A stretch of 64,000 bases of DNA from Paracidovorax oryzae ATCC 19882 (GCF_000687165.1 NZ_JMKU01000018.1:3821-67820); one strand, 5' to 3'. Positions 29,583 through 38,060 are shown, counted from the stretch's first letter. Notes: generated by a model from the letters alone, not told the origin. Numbers and translations: made by a program.

Positions 29583-30442
29583 GCCCGCCGCTGCATTGCC
29601 GTCGTTCCCGTCGATCTTCCGGAGGCATGGCGCTCATCGCTGTGCTGTGGATCGTGGCGTCGCTCAGCATTATTGTTACTGGAGTTACGCGGACCATTCG
29701 CGAAGAGGCCCGCATGATGGCGCTGGCTCGGCAGAACGTCCAGGCGCAGGCCTTGGGCGATGCGGCCATCCAGTTGGCCCTGCAGGCCATCGTCGCCAAC
29801 AATGTGCCCATCAATCGCATGCTGCAGTCGGAAGTCCGGTACGGAGGCGTCGCCATGCAGGTGCGAGCCATGCCGCTGAACGGACTCATCGACATCAACA
29901 GTGCTCCGGTGCCTCTGCTGGCCAGGATGTACGCCATCGCGGGCAGGGTACCTGCCGGGCAGGCGGATGCCCTGGCGCAGGCCACCGTGCAGGTCCGCGA
30001 GCAGCGCGCCCCGTCGGGGCTGCAGGAGCGTTTCGAGGCCGAGGAAGACCTGCTTAAGGTCCCCGGGATCGACTATGGCCTCTATGCTAGACTTTTTCCC
30101 CTCGTCACTGCTGACCTGCGAGGCCGAGGGCTGGTGAACCCCTTGGCTGCTCCCGTCGAAGTCCTGACGGTGCTGGCTGGCGGAAATGCAGCCGCGGCCA
30201 ATGCCATTGCCGCCAAGCGCGACGCGGGCGAACCGGGCGTGGACACGAGTGCGCTCGACGGCGCTTTTCTCGATAGTTCCTCGGTTCGGCGAATCCGCAT
30301 GGAGGCCCGGGTTCCCATGCCGGACGGCACTTGGCTGCGCGTATCGCGCAGCGTCGATCTGACTGCACGCGCCCGTGATGGAGCTCCGTGGTATTCCTTC
30401 CGCACCGGCTCCAGCGTGGAGCCGGTAGTACGCAATCCCTGA
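29579..30442 (+). CDS. gspK: Minor pseudopilin GspK
   Basis: Caps the pseudopilus tip. It has 287 residues. The prepilin-like N-terminus SSGG^MALIAVLWIVASLSIIV lacks Glu5, as is normal for GspK. An alpha-helical T2SSK domain follows (about 100-220), with GLIDINSAPVPLLARMYAIAG and KVPGIDYGLYARLFPLVTADL. The DNA is noticeably less G/C-biased than in gspE-F. It overlaps gspJ by 4 bases; gspL follows after 6. Confidence 0.92.
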   Translation: MSPPLHCRRSRRSSGGMALIAVLWIVASLSIIVTGVTRTIREEARMMALARQNVQAQALGDAAIQLALQAIVANNVPINRMLQSEVRYGGVAMQVRAMPLNGLIDINSAPVPLLARMYAIAGRVPAGQADALAQATVQVREQRAPSGLQERFEAEEDLLKVPGIDYGLYARLFPLVTADLRGRGLVNPLAAPVEVLTVLAGGNAAAANAIAAKRDAGEPGVDTSALDGAFLDSSSVRRIRMEARVPMPDGTWLRVSRSVDLTARARDGAPWYSFRTGSSVEPVVRNP

Positions 30443-30448
30443 AAAGCG

Positions 30449-31768
30449 ATGCCCTCTTTTTCTTCTGAAGCCCGTTTTCTGGGAGTCGATCTGCGCGTGC
30501 TGTGGCGTGACATTCGCCAGCCCTGGTCACACATGCACGACTGGCCCGTTTTCGCATGGCTCACCCCCGAGGCGCCGGTGCGTGTCATCCATCCCGATGG
30601 CCGGCAATCCGTCTGGACGGCGCAGGGAAGCCAAGGCGATCGCCCAGGTGCCGCCAGGCCGCCCTTCACGGCACTGGAGTTGCCTGAGGATCTGGTGCTG
30701 CGCCGCTCGCTGGCCCTGCCGCCGATGACGGCCATCGACGCGGCCCATGCATCTTCGCTGGAAGCCCGCTCCATCAGTCCTTTCCCGGCAGGCGATCTGG
30801 CCTGGGGCCATCGCATCCACTGGCTACCTGCCGGAAACGTGCGTGTGGACCTGGTGCTCGTGTCTCGCAGGCAGATTGCGCAGTACATGGCGGACCGGAC
30901 CGATGCGCTGGCCGGCGCGGAGCCGGAGGTCTGGGTGCGTGCCGGGGATGGCGAGCCCATCGTGCTGGAGGGCTACGGCGAGGGGTTGCGCAAGGCCCAC
31001 GCGATGCGTTGGCGGCGCACCGGCCTTGCGCTGCTGGGCACGATCGGATTGCTGCTGCTGCTCATCGCCGTCACGCCCAGCCTGCAACTGAGGGAGCGTG
31101 CACTCGAGGCTGCCCAATCGTATGGTGAAGTCGCGCAGCGGGTGGCGCCTGTCGTTCAGCAGCGTGAAGCGCTCATGCAGTCCGCCGAGAAGCTGAACCA
31201 GTTGTCCGAACTGGTTTCCAGCCGGATCGAACCCTTGAAGGTGCTCGATCGGTTGACCCAGCTCCTGCCGGACGATACTGCTCTCCAGAGCTTCCGGCTG
31301 CAGGGCGCCAAAGTCACGATCGTCGGCATGACGGCCAATGCTTCTGCCCTCATGCAGATTCTGGGCAATGAGGCAGGTTTCAAGGAAGTCCGTGCGCCGT
31401 CCGCGGCGACCCGGATGGGCAACTCGGGCAAGGAGTCCTTCGCGATCGAATTCATGCTCGATCCGCAGGTGTTCGGCGCGCCGACCAGCACACCCGCCAG
31501 AGCCGCGGCGCCTTCCCCGGTGACTGCCCTGCCAGCAGCGGTGCCAGCGTCCGCTCCCGGTTCTGCCGCTTCGATGCCTTTGCAGGCCACCCCGGCGGCC
31601 AGTGTCTCCGGCACCGCGCCGGCGGCAGCTCCGCCGATGGGTGCGCCAGCGCCCCAGGCCAGTTTTGGCGGCGTGGCGACCTTCGGCGGTACCGTGCCCC
31701 GTCCGGCAGCGGCGCCTGCGCCGAGCGCCTCTTCTCCTACCGCTGCAGTGACGCGCAACAAACCATGA
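30449..31768 (+). CDS. gspL: Type II secretion protein GspL (PilM/PilN-like)
   Basis: Bitopic inner-membrane protein linking cytoplasmic GspE to periplasmic GspM. It has 439 residues. The cytoplasmic part (about 1-180) contains LELPEDLVLRRSLALPP and LEARSISPFPAGDLAWGH, an actin-like GspL/PilM-type region. One membrane helix lies near 192-210 (GLALLGTIGLLLLLIAV), followed by a PilN-like coiled-coil/ferredoxin-like periplasmic domain (to about 345). The last 95 residues are a Pro/Ala/Ser-rich tail, unusual for GspL. It overlaps gspM by 4 bases. Confidence 0.85.
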   Translation: MPSFSSEARFLGVDLRVLWRDIRQPWSHMHDWPVFAWLTPEAPVRVIHPDGRQSVWTAQGSQGDRPGAARPPFTALELPEDLVLRRSLALPPMTAIDAAHASSLEARSISPFPAGDLAWGHRIHWLPAGNVRVDLVLVSRRQIAQYMADRTDALAGAEPEVWVRAGDGEPIVLEGYGEGLRKAHAMRWRRTGLALLGTIGLLLLLIAVTPSLQLRERALEAAQSYGEVAQRVAPVVQQREALMQSAEKLNQLSELVSSRIEPLKVLDRLTQLLPDDTALQSFRLQGAKVTIVGMTANASALMQILGNEAGFKEVRAPSAATRMGNSGKESFAIEFMLDPQVFGAPTSTPARAAAPSPVTALPAAVPASAPGSAASMPLQATPAASVSGTAPAAAPPMGAPAPQASFGGVATFGGTVPRPAAAPAPSASSPTAAVTRNKP

Positions 31769-32325
31769 AACGCATGCCTTCCCGAGAGCGGCTGATGCTG
31801 GCCGCCACCCTGCTGCTTGCCCTCTTACCCCTGGTATTGATCGGCTGGTATGTCGCGCAGCGCCACATGGATGCGCAGGAGCGGCTGGATGCGCTGGAGC
31901 CTCGCCACGCACGCCTGCTGGGCCTGGAGGCCCAGAGGTCCGAAATTGCCGCCGCTCTCCAGAAGGCGGGCGAGGCGCGTGCGCAATACATCTATCCCGC
32001 GGGCCAGGACGCGAGCCTGACCGGCAATGCAGCCCAGCAGAAGGTGCGGGACATCTTCGGGGCCGCAGGGCTCCAGGTAAGCAGCAGCCAGGTCCTTCCA
32101 GCGAAGGAAGACAAAGGCTTCGATCGCATTCCCTTGAACGTGCGAGCCGAGGGAGACCTGCTTGCCGTTCAGAGTGCCCTGGCGGTGCTCAACAGCCAGT
32201 TGCCCCTGGTTCTCATCGACGACCTCGAAGTCCAGGTGAATGCGGGGTTCGGCAATGTGGATCCGAAGAACGCGCCACGGTTGTCCGTTGCGTTCGGCCT
32301 GAGCGTACTGAGGGAGCGGTCATGA
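31765..32325 (+). CDS. gspM: Type II secretion protein GspM
   Basis: Small inner-membrane protein of 186 residues that partners GspL. One membrane helix lies near 10-30 (LMLAATLLLALLPLVLIGWYV), then a coiled coil (about 35-70) and a ferredoxin-like periplasmic domain (about 85-180). It fits the GspM type seen in Xanthomonas (XpsM-like) rather than the enteric type. It overlaps both neighbours by 4 bases, so translation is coupled. Confidence 0.85.
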   Translation: MKRMPSRERLMLAATLLLALLPLVLIGWYVAQRHMDAQERLDALEPRHARLLGLEAQRSEIAAALQKAGEARAQYIYPAGQDASLTGNAAQQKVRDIFGAAGLQVSSSQVLPAKEDKGFDRIPLNVRAEGDLLAVQSALAVLNSQLPLVLIDDLEVQVNAGFGNVDPKNAPRLSVAFGLSVLRERS

Positions 32326-32933
32326 AGCGCTACTCCCTGCACCTGCTGCTCTGCGTGAATGCGATCCTGGCGCTGGTGCTCCTGTGGATGTGGATCTCTG
32401 CGGACGGAACGTTGCGCAATGTCCGCTGGCAGCCCCCGGAACCGCGCAAATCGGATGTTAGTGGCCTGCTGCCCGTGCTGCCTGCCGTCGGCACGGCCGA
32501 TACCCGCGCCTTCATTGCCATGCTGGAACGGCCGCTCTTTTCTGCCACCCGTCGTCCACCACCGCCGCCACCTCCTCCGTCGGCCAGCGAGCCTCCTCAA
32601 GACAACCTTTCCTCGGCACGCCTGTCTGGCGTTTATTCCGGGGGCGGGGAGGGTGGTGTCATCATCCTGGTGGCGGGCAAGCAGCGGCGCCTGCGCATGA
32701 ACGACAACATCGACGGCTGGGTGCTGAAATCCATCCAAGATCGTGTGGTTTCCTTCAGCCGTGGCGGCGAGACGCGCACGCTGCTGTTGCCCAGGGCTGC
32801 CGTGACGGTGTATTCCGGTGCGCCGCTTCCTTCCCCGGCCTCCAACGCCGGCCAACCGCCAGCGATACCGCCTTCGGCGGGCGCGGTCAGCCCGCCCCGC
32901 CGCGCCGTCTTCGGCGGAATGCGGACCCCTTGA
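32322..32933 (+). CDS. GspN/XpsN- or GspC-like type II secretion protein
   Basis: A protein of 203 residues with one N-terminal membrane helix (about 5-25). A run of eight prolines (near 80-87) spans the periplasm-facing linker. A GspC homology-region-like domain follows (about 95-150, ARLSGVYSGGGEGGVIILVAGKQRRLRMNDNIDGWVLKSI), then a disordered Pro-rich tail. Its position between gspM and gspD matches XpsN in Xanthomonas, which takes the part of GspC in linking the inner membrane to the secretin. No PDZ domain is present and no separate gspC is visible in the window. Confidence 0.75.
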   Translation: MKRYSLHLLLCVNAILALVLLWMWISADGTLRNVRWQPPEPRKSDVSGLLPVLPAVGTADTRAFIAMLERPLFSATRRPPPPPPPPSASEPPQDNLSSARLSGVYSGGGEGGVIILVAGKQRRLRMNDNIDGWVLKSIQDRVVSFSRGGETRTLLLPRAAVTVYSGAPLPSPASNAGQPPAIPPSAGAVSPPRRAVFGGMRTP

Positions 32934-32977
32934 ATTCCAGCGCAGGTGCGCTTTCCCATCTTCTGGGTACGTAAGTC

Positions 32978-35446
32978 ATGATTTCTTATCGATATGCTCT
33001 GACCTCCATCGCCATGGCCGTATGCCAGCTGGCGGCTGCACAGACCTCCGTGCCCGGTGGCGCGCCTGCCACCAACGTCGTGACCGATTCGGCCGGTGTG
33101 CCGGCGACCGTCGGATCGGGTGTCTCCGCCGATGGTGCAGCCTCCGGCAAGCCGGGCGGTGCCTCTGCCACAAGCGAGGACCAGGGCAGCCAGCCCCGCA
33201 TCATGAAGGGCACCGACAAGGTGCTGGCCGATCCCAAGCCCGTTCCTGCCTTGACCGGGGCGCCCATGACCTTCAGCTTCGAGGAAGCCCCGGTGGCGGA
33301 GGTGGTCCGCACGATGCTGGGTGACATCGCGAAGGCGAATTACGTCCTGCATCCACCGCTGAACGGCACGGTCACGCTGTCCACCCGCAATCCCATTCCT
33401 CCCGACCAGGCCATGTTCCTGCTGGAAAGCGCATTGCAGGCCAACGGCCTGGCGATGATCAGGGACGCCCGTGGTACCTACCACGTCGGCCGGCCGGATG
33501 CGCTGCGCGCCATTGGCGGAACGCTGCGCCAGTTCCGTAGCGGCGAGCCCCTGCCGCCCGGCAATGGCGCCGTCATCATCCCGCTGCAGTACATCGGCGC
33601 GGCCGAGATGGCCGCCATCCTGCGGCCTATGGTGACGCCCGATGCGATCATCCGGGTGGACAACCTGCGCAACCTGCTGGTGATGTCGGGGACTCGGACC
33701 CAGGCGGAAGCCTGGCTGGACCTGGTGAATACTTTCGACGTGGACCTGCTCAAGGGCATGTCCGTGGGAGTCTTCCCGCTCAAGTACGCCTCGGTGAAGG
33801 AGGTCGAGGCCGCTCTGCGCGTAGTGAGTGGCGGTGCAGGCAGCGCGCCCGGCGCCGTGCCGGGCACACCCGCGGGTGCTGCAGCGGCTGCGGCTGCAGG
33901 CTCGAACCAGGCCAATGCCGCGCCCGTGACGCTCGGCGAGGGCAATCCATTGTTCGGCGCGCTGCGCATCATGCCGATCGAGCGCATCAACAGCATCCTC
34001 GTGGTCACGCCCCGCGCAGCCTACCTGGAAGAGGCTCGCCGCTGGATCGAGAAGCTCGACCAGCCCAGCGACAACGGTGCGGAGCCGCAGCTGTTCATCT
34101 ACCACGTGCAGAACGGCAATGCGAAGCACCTGGCAGGCGTGCTGAGCGGCATCTTCGGAGGCCAGTCTGTAGGCAGCGTAGCGAACAGCGGGGTGGCGCC
34201 CGGTCTCGGGGGAGCGTCGTCCAGTTCGTCGGCCTTCGGCAACTCGTCCTTCAACAATGGCTTCGGCTCGTCAGGGTTCGGCAACTCGTCCCTTGGCGGC
34301 GGTTTTGGAAGCAGTGGCGGCTTCGGCAGCAGCGGCGGCTTTGGCGGCAGCGGTGGTTTCGGCGGTGGCTTCAGCAGCGGTAGCGGCTTCGGGTCGTTCC
34401 AGGGCAATCGCGGAAACCAGAACCAGATGGGCGCCCAGCAGGGCGCAGTCAGCGCCAACCTCGGCGGGGTCCGCCTGATGGCCGACGAGCTCAACAATTC
34501 GGTCCTGGTCTGGGGAACGAAGTCCAACTACATGAAGATCGAAGCCACCCTGAAGCGGCTCGACCTGCCTCCGACGCAAGTGCTGATCGAGGCATCCATC
34601 GTGGAGGTCACCCTGGATGACACGCTCCAGTACGGCTTGCAATGGGCATTCAACAATAGCGGGCCGTCGGGTTACAACGGTACCGGGCAGTTGCTGTCCA
34701 ACGACAATAACAGCGGCATCATCGGGAACATTCCCACCGCAGCGACATCGGGTTTCTCTTATGCCCTTGCCAACTCGGTCGGAACAGTCCGTGTGGTTCT
34801 CAATGCCCTGGCCACCAAGCGGCTGCTCAAGGTGATCTCTAGTCCCTCGCTGATGGTGCTGGACAACCACACGGCCATGATGAGCGTCGGCAACCAGCAG
34901 CCTGTGCAGACGGCATCCACGAGGTTTGACAACGTGTCTTCCGTCACGAGCACGATCCAGTACAGGGACACCGGCGTGAGTTTGGCGGTAACGCCTTCCG
35001 TGAACGCTGGCAACTTGGTGACCATGCAGATCGACCAAGCGGTGACCGATGCGGTGGCGGACAGTTCGGGCAGCGTTTCTTTGCAGCCAGTGTTCCAGCA
35101 GCGCCAGATCACCAGCAAGGTTGCGGTGCGCTCGGGCGAGGCCATCGTGCTGGGTGGGCTCATCCGCGATACCAGTAATACAACGAAATCCGGCATTCCA
35201 CTGCTTCAGGACATTCCCGTTGTCGGAAGCCTCTTCAGCAACAACGGCAAGACGGGCAATCGAACGGAACTGCTGGTGGTGATCACGCCCAAAGTGGTGC
35301 GGACCGACATCGACATCCGCGAGGTCAGCGATGAACTGCGCGACCGCCTGAAGGGATTGCAGATCATCGAGTTGAAGGAGAACGGACGCACCCCTGCTGT
35401 GCCGTCGGGTACGTCGACAACGATCCAGCCACTCCCTCCTCAATGA
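32978..35446 (+). CDS. gspD: Type II secretion secretin GspD
   Basis: Outer-membrane secretin forming the exit channel. It has 822 residues: a Sec signal peptide (1-21, ending QLAAAQ), a low-complexity region (about 22-85), N0 (about 88-165, MTFSFEEAPVAEVVRTMLGD), N1-N3 repeats (about 190-480) and a secretin beta-barrel domain (about 500-790). LLQDIPVVGSLFSN and RTELLVVITPKVVRTD close the barrel. The N3 domain carries a long Gly/Ser/Phe-rich insertion (about 405-483). It is the last gene of the operon, as in the xps order E-F-G-H-I-J-K-L-M-N-D. No pilotin-type S-domain is obvious. Confidence 0.96.
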   Translation: MISYRYALTSIAMAVCQLAAAQTSVPGGAPATNVVTDSAGVPATVGSGVSADGAASGKPGGASATSEDQGSQPRIMKGTDKVLADPKPVPALTGAPMTFSFEEAPVAEVVRTMLGDIAKANYVLHPPLNGTVTLSTRNPIPPDQAMFLLESALQANGLAMIRDARGTYHVGRPDALRAIGGTLRQFRSGEPLPPGNGAVIIPLQYIGAAEMAAILRPMVTPDAIIRVDNLRNLLVMSGTRTQAEAWLDLVNTFDVDLLKGMSVGVFPLKYASVKEVEAALRVVSGGAGSAPGAVPGTPAGAAAAAAAGSNQANAAPVTLGEGNPLFGALRIMPIERINSILVVTPRAAYLEEARRWIEKLDQPSDNGAEPQLFIYHVQNGNAKHLAGVLSGIFGGQSVGSVANSGVAPGLGGASSSSSAFGNSSFNNGFGSSGFGNSSLGGGFGSSGGFGSSGGFGGSGGFGGGFSSGSGFGSFQGNRGNQNQMGAQQGAVSANLGGVRLMADELNNSVLVWGTKSNYMKIEATLKRLDLPPTQVLIEASIVEVTLDDTLQYGLQWAFNNSGPSGYNGTGQLLSNDNNSGIIGNIPTAATSGFSYALANSVGTVRVVLNALATKRLLKVISSPSLMVLDNHTAMMSVGNQQPVQTASTRFDNVSSVTSTIQYRDTGVSLAVTPSVNAGNLVTMQIDQAVTDAVADSSGSVSLQPVFQQRQITSKVAVRSGEAIVLGGLIRDTSNTTKSGIPLLQDIPVVGSLFSNNGKTGNRTELLVVITPKVVRTDIDIREVSDELRDRLKGLQIIELKENGRTPAVPSGTSTTIQPLPPQ
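34200..34425 (+). repeat. Gly/Ser/Phe-rich low-complexity repeat within gspD
   Basis: Imperfect tandem units of the type GSSGFG, GNSS, GGGFGSS and GGFGGS, encoded by repeated ggcttcggcagcagc-like triplets. The stretch lies inside the N3 domain of the secretin and is almost free of charged residues. Repeats of this kind can change length by slippage. Confidence 0.8.
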
Positions 35447-35470
35447 CGTATTCGCTTATCATTTTTTCCT

Positions 35471-35890
35471 ATGAACTTTAAAACTCTCATTCTCAAGTCG
35501 GGTTCGGCATGCATGGTCGCGGGTGCGATGGTCTTGGGGGGGTGTGCTGCCCTGGCGCCTGCCAGCCCCGAGCAGACGGTGAAGGAGCGGGCTGAAGCGT
35601 ATTGGAAGGCTCGCATGGCAGGGCAGTACGAGAAAAGCTATGCCCTGACACCTCCTTCCTACCGAAAGGTCTTCACGAAGGAGCAATTCGCGCAGCAATT
35701 CGGCACTGCCGCGTCCGTCACCGCAGCCGAGGTGACGAAGGTGGAGTGCCAGCCGGAAAAGTGTGTCGCGAAGCTCAAGTTGACCGCCAAGCCCATGATC
35801 ATCGGCGTCAAGCTCAACAGCATCGATACCTACATCGATGAAACCTGGGTGAAGGAAGATGGGCAGTGGTGGAGGTTCCAGGACCTTTGA
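35471..35890 (+). CDS. Small hypothetical lipoprotein downstream of gspD
   Basis: A protein of 139 residues with a lipoprotein signal peptide and lipobox VLGGC, which gives Cys25 as the lipidated residue; Ala-Ala follows, compatible with outer-membrane sorting. The mature domain (YWKARMAGQYEKSYALTPPSYRKVFTKEQF) has alternating strands and two cysteines (ECQPEKC). I do not recognise a family. It starts 24 bases after gspD, on the same strand, and ends before a strong hairpin, so it probably closes the secretion transcript. A pilotin-like or secretion-associated role is possible but unproven. Confidence 0.78.
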   Translation: MNFKTLILKSGSACMVAGAMVLGGCAALAPASPEQTVKERAEAYWKARMAGQYEKSYALTPPSYRKVFTKEQFAQQFGTAASVTAAEVTKVECQPEKCVAKLKLTAKPMIIGVKLNSIDTYIDETWVKEDGQWWRFQDL

Positions 35891-36415
35891 CGCGACAGGA
35901 CCCCTGGATGCTCCTTGTCTGATACTTGCATTGTTCTCATCTAAGAGCTGAGCATCCAGGCAGCAGCGCCCGGCCGCGATTGCGCGCCGGGCGCTGCTGT
36001 TTCCGGCCAACTGCTTCAGCCAGCGTGGGAGCCCGGTTGCTCCTCGCTCGTCTGGTCGCTCCCAGGCGAAATGTGTGTGAATTTGGGTTTTTTTGCTTGG
36101 GGATGCTGACTTCTTTTGGTATTGTTCGCCCCCAAGGTTTGTAGAGTCGAAGAGGCAGACCCGTTGAGCTTCCGTCAGGACGCTCTGCAGGCTCTTCCAC
36201 GTCTGCAAGCCCTACCCCAAAGAATGGTCGGGCTCACCCCCGCCGTGCTCGGGTGGCCTCATGCGGGGCCTTTCCAGACACTGTTGCATTTCATCAACAG
36301 GCGAAGGTTTGGCAGAGGTTCCGCAGTACAGGCCGTGAATGCGCTGTGCTACTATTCTTTGGCGTAATCAATCGTGGTAGTTGCGCTTACCAACTTTTTA
36401 ACTGGAGTTCTCGAT
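35891..36415. other. 525-base intergenic leader region of the surface-protein gene
   Basis: Holds a terminator-like hairpin (35961-35999) and then an unusually AT-rich stretch (about 36065-36130, with a run of seven T). A CTGTTG/CAACAG inverted repeat (36281-36300) and a -10-like TACTAT (36350-36355) follow. CTGGAG at 36402-36407 serves as ribosome site for the next gene. No convincing protein is encoded. It may contain the promoter and a long 5' leader, or a small RNA. Confidence 0.5.
35961..36003 (+). terminator. Strong hairpin after the secretion operon, probable terminator
   Basis: CAGCAGCGCCCGGC (35961-35974) and GCCGGGCGCTGCTG (35986-35999) form a perfect 14-bp stem around 11 bases, followed by TTTCC. 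The stem is very strong but the T-run is short, so termination efficiency is uncertain. It lies 70 bases after the lipoprotein stop. Confidence 0.65.
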
Positions 36416-38020
36416 ATGAAGAAAAATGTTCTGGCCCTGAGCATTGCTGCCATGATTGGTGGCCTGGGCTTCGCTGGCGCCGCATCCGCTGATGTGGTCG
36501 TCGGCGCCGCTCCGCTGACGGCGACGACCGCTACGACGCTGTCGTTCTCCGAAGGTGGCGTGGGCCATGCACTGCTGGTGCCTTACTTCAACGCGCAAAA
36601 CGGCAACATGACCGTTCTGCACGTGGTGAACACCGACACCTCCCGCGGCAAGGCCGTGAAGGTCCGTTTCCGTGGCGCCCTGAACTCCGACGACATTCTG
36701 GACTTCCAAGTCTTCATGTCGCCTGGCGACGTGTGGACCGCTGCCGTGACGGCTGGTGCTGATGGCGTGGCTCAACTGCAGACGGCTGACGGCACCTGCA
36801 CGCTGCCCGCTCTGGCGAAGAACGTGCCGCAAAGCTTCGTGAAGGACCGCCTGAACCAAGGCATCGTGTCCACCGACCAAGCTAACCAAACCCGTGAAGG
36901 CTACGTTGAAATCTTCAACATGGCCGACATCCCGGCGACGATTCCTGGCACGGCTACGACCAACCCCCTGTACACGGCCATCAAGCACGTGAACGGCGTG
37001 GCTCCTTGCACCCAGGCTACCCTGGCCGCGACGCTGAACAACTTCACGACGCCCCAACAAGTGGCTACCGCTGGTTTCGACACGCCTTCCACGGGCCTGG
37101 TTGGCGACTGGTACATCATCAACGTGGCACAAACCACGACGTTCGCTGGCGCCGCTACGGCCATCCGTGCTGAAGACAACAACGGTCTGCCCGCTATCGG
37201 CAACTTCGTGCACTTCCCGCAAATGGCGTCCACCGCCAACACGCCGGATGCATACACGGCTGACCCGCTGTTCCGCAGCACCAATGTGTACAACGCCGCT
37301 GGTGTGGCTGTGACGGCTCCGAAGATCGCTGCTGCGAACTATGACCTGCCCGACATGTCCACGCCTTACACCGCCAACGCTGGCGTGGCCGTGTCGCCGC
37401 TGGTGCAAGCAACGAACCTGACGAACGCCCTGGCTGTGACCTCCATCAGCAACCAGTACGCTACGGACGCTTCCATCTCGGCCAAGACCGACTGGCTGTT
37501 CTCCATGCCCACCCGCCGCTACAACGTGGCTGCGAACTACGCTGCGGCTAACCAAAGCCCGGCAGACACCGCCAACATCCGTCTGTTCACCGACCTGAAC
37601 AACAGCGGCGGCGTGGCTGACGAGCGCTTCAACCCCAGCAACACCTCGCTGCAAGCAACGGGCGGCGCCATCTGCGTGAACTCCACCGGCCAAGCGTTCT
37701 TCGACCGCGAAGAGCAAACGCAAACCGCCGGCGCCGTGTTCTCGCCTGGTTCCGTGACGCAAACCCGCTTCTGCGGCGAAACCAGCGTGCTGAGCTTCGC
37801 TACGGGTTCCGTTCTGGGCGCTTCGGTTGCAGCTCAACAGCTGACGACCGGTGCCTACACCAACGGCTGGAGCCGTGTGGATGTGTCGAACAACGGCCGC
37901 GGTCTGCCGATCCTGGGCGCTTCGTTCATCAAGCTGGCCAACCCGCTGGCATCGGCTGGCACGTCCGGTACCTACGGTATCACGTGGCCCCACCGCTTCA
38001 CGCGTCCTTCCGTGCAGTAA
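36416..38020 (+). CDS. Exported 534-residue surface/secreted protein, probably highly expressed
   Basis: A clear Sec signal peptide (MKKNVLALSIAAMIGGLGFA, cleavage after GAASA, residue 25) precedes a 509-residue mature protein rich in Ala, Thr, Asn and Val and almost free of Lys. Four cysteines (128, 198, 420, 453) could form two disulfides. Motifs likely to be family marks are GHALLVPYFNAQNGNMTVLHVVNTD, KAVKVRFRGALNSDD, and TDWLFSMPTRRYNV. The C-terminus (GITWPHRFTRPSVQ) is not that of a beta-barrel porin. Codon choice differs from all neighbours (19 of 24 Gln are CAA; many GCT). I recall unnamed homologues called cell-surface proteins but no function. It lies between the secretion operon and a periplasmic isomerase, and has its own terminator. 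Confidence 0.8.
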   Translation: MKKNVLALSIAAMIGGLGFAGAASADVVVGAAPLTATTATTLSFSEGGVGHALLVPYFNAQNGNMTVLHVVNTDTSRGKAVKVRFRGALNSDDILDFQVFMSPGDVWTAAVTAGADGVAQLQTADGTCTLPALAKNVPQSFVKDRLNQGIVSTDQANQTREGYVEIFNMADIPATIPGTATTNPLYTAIKHVNGVAPCTQATLAATLNNFTTPQQVATAGFDTPSTGLVGDWYIINVAQTTTFAGAATAIRAEDNNGLPAIGNFVHFPQMASTANTPDAYTADPLFRSTNVYNAAGVAVTAPKIAAANYDLPDMSTPYTANAGVAVSPLVQATNLTNALAVTSISNQYATDASISAKTDWLFSMPTRRYNVAANYAAANQSPADTANIRLFTDLNNSGGVADERFNPSNTSLQATGGAICVNSTGQAFFDREEQTQTAGAVFSPGSVTQTRFCGETSVLSFATGSVLGASVAAQQLTTGAYTNGWSRVDVSNNGRGLPILGASFIKLANPLASAGTSGTYGITWPHRFTRPSVQ

Positions 38021-38060
38021 TTCACTGTTGCTACGGCACTTTTCACAGCAATGTGATCCA

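Noticed and set aside
36398-37993. 531-codon minus-strand frame opposite the surface protein
   Set aside because: The plus-strand frame has a signal peptide, ribosome site and terminator; the minus frame has no domain and a Val/Arg/Gly/His-rich composition.
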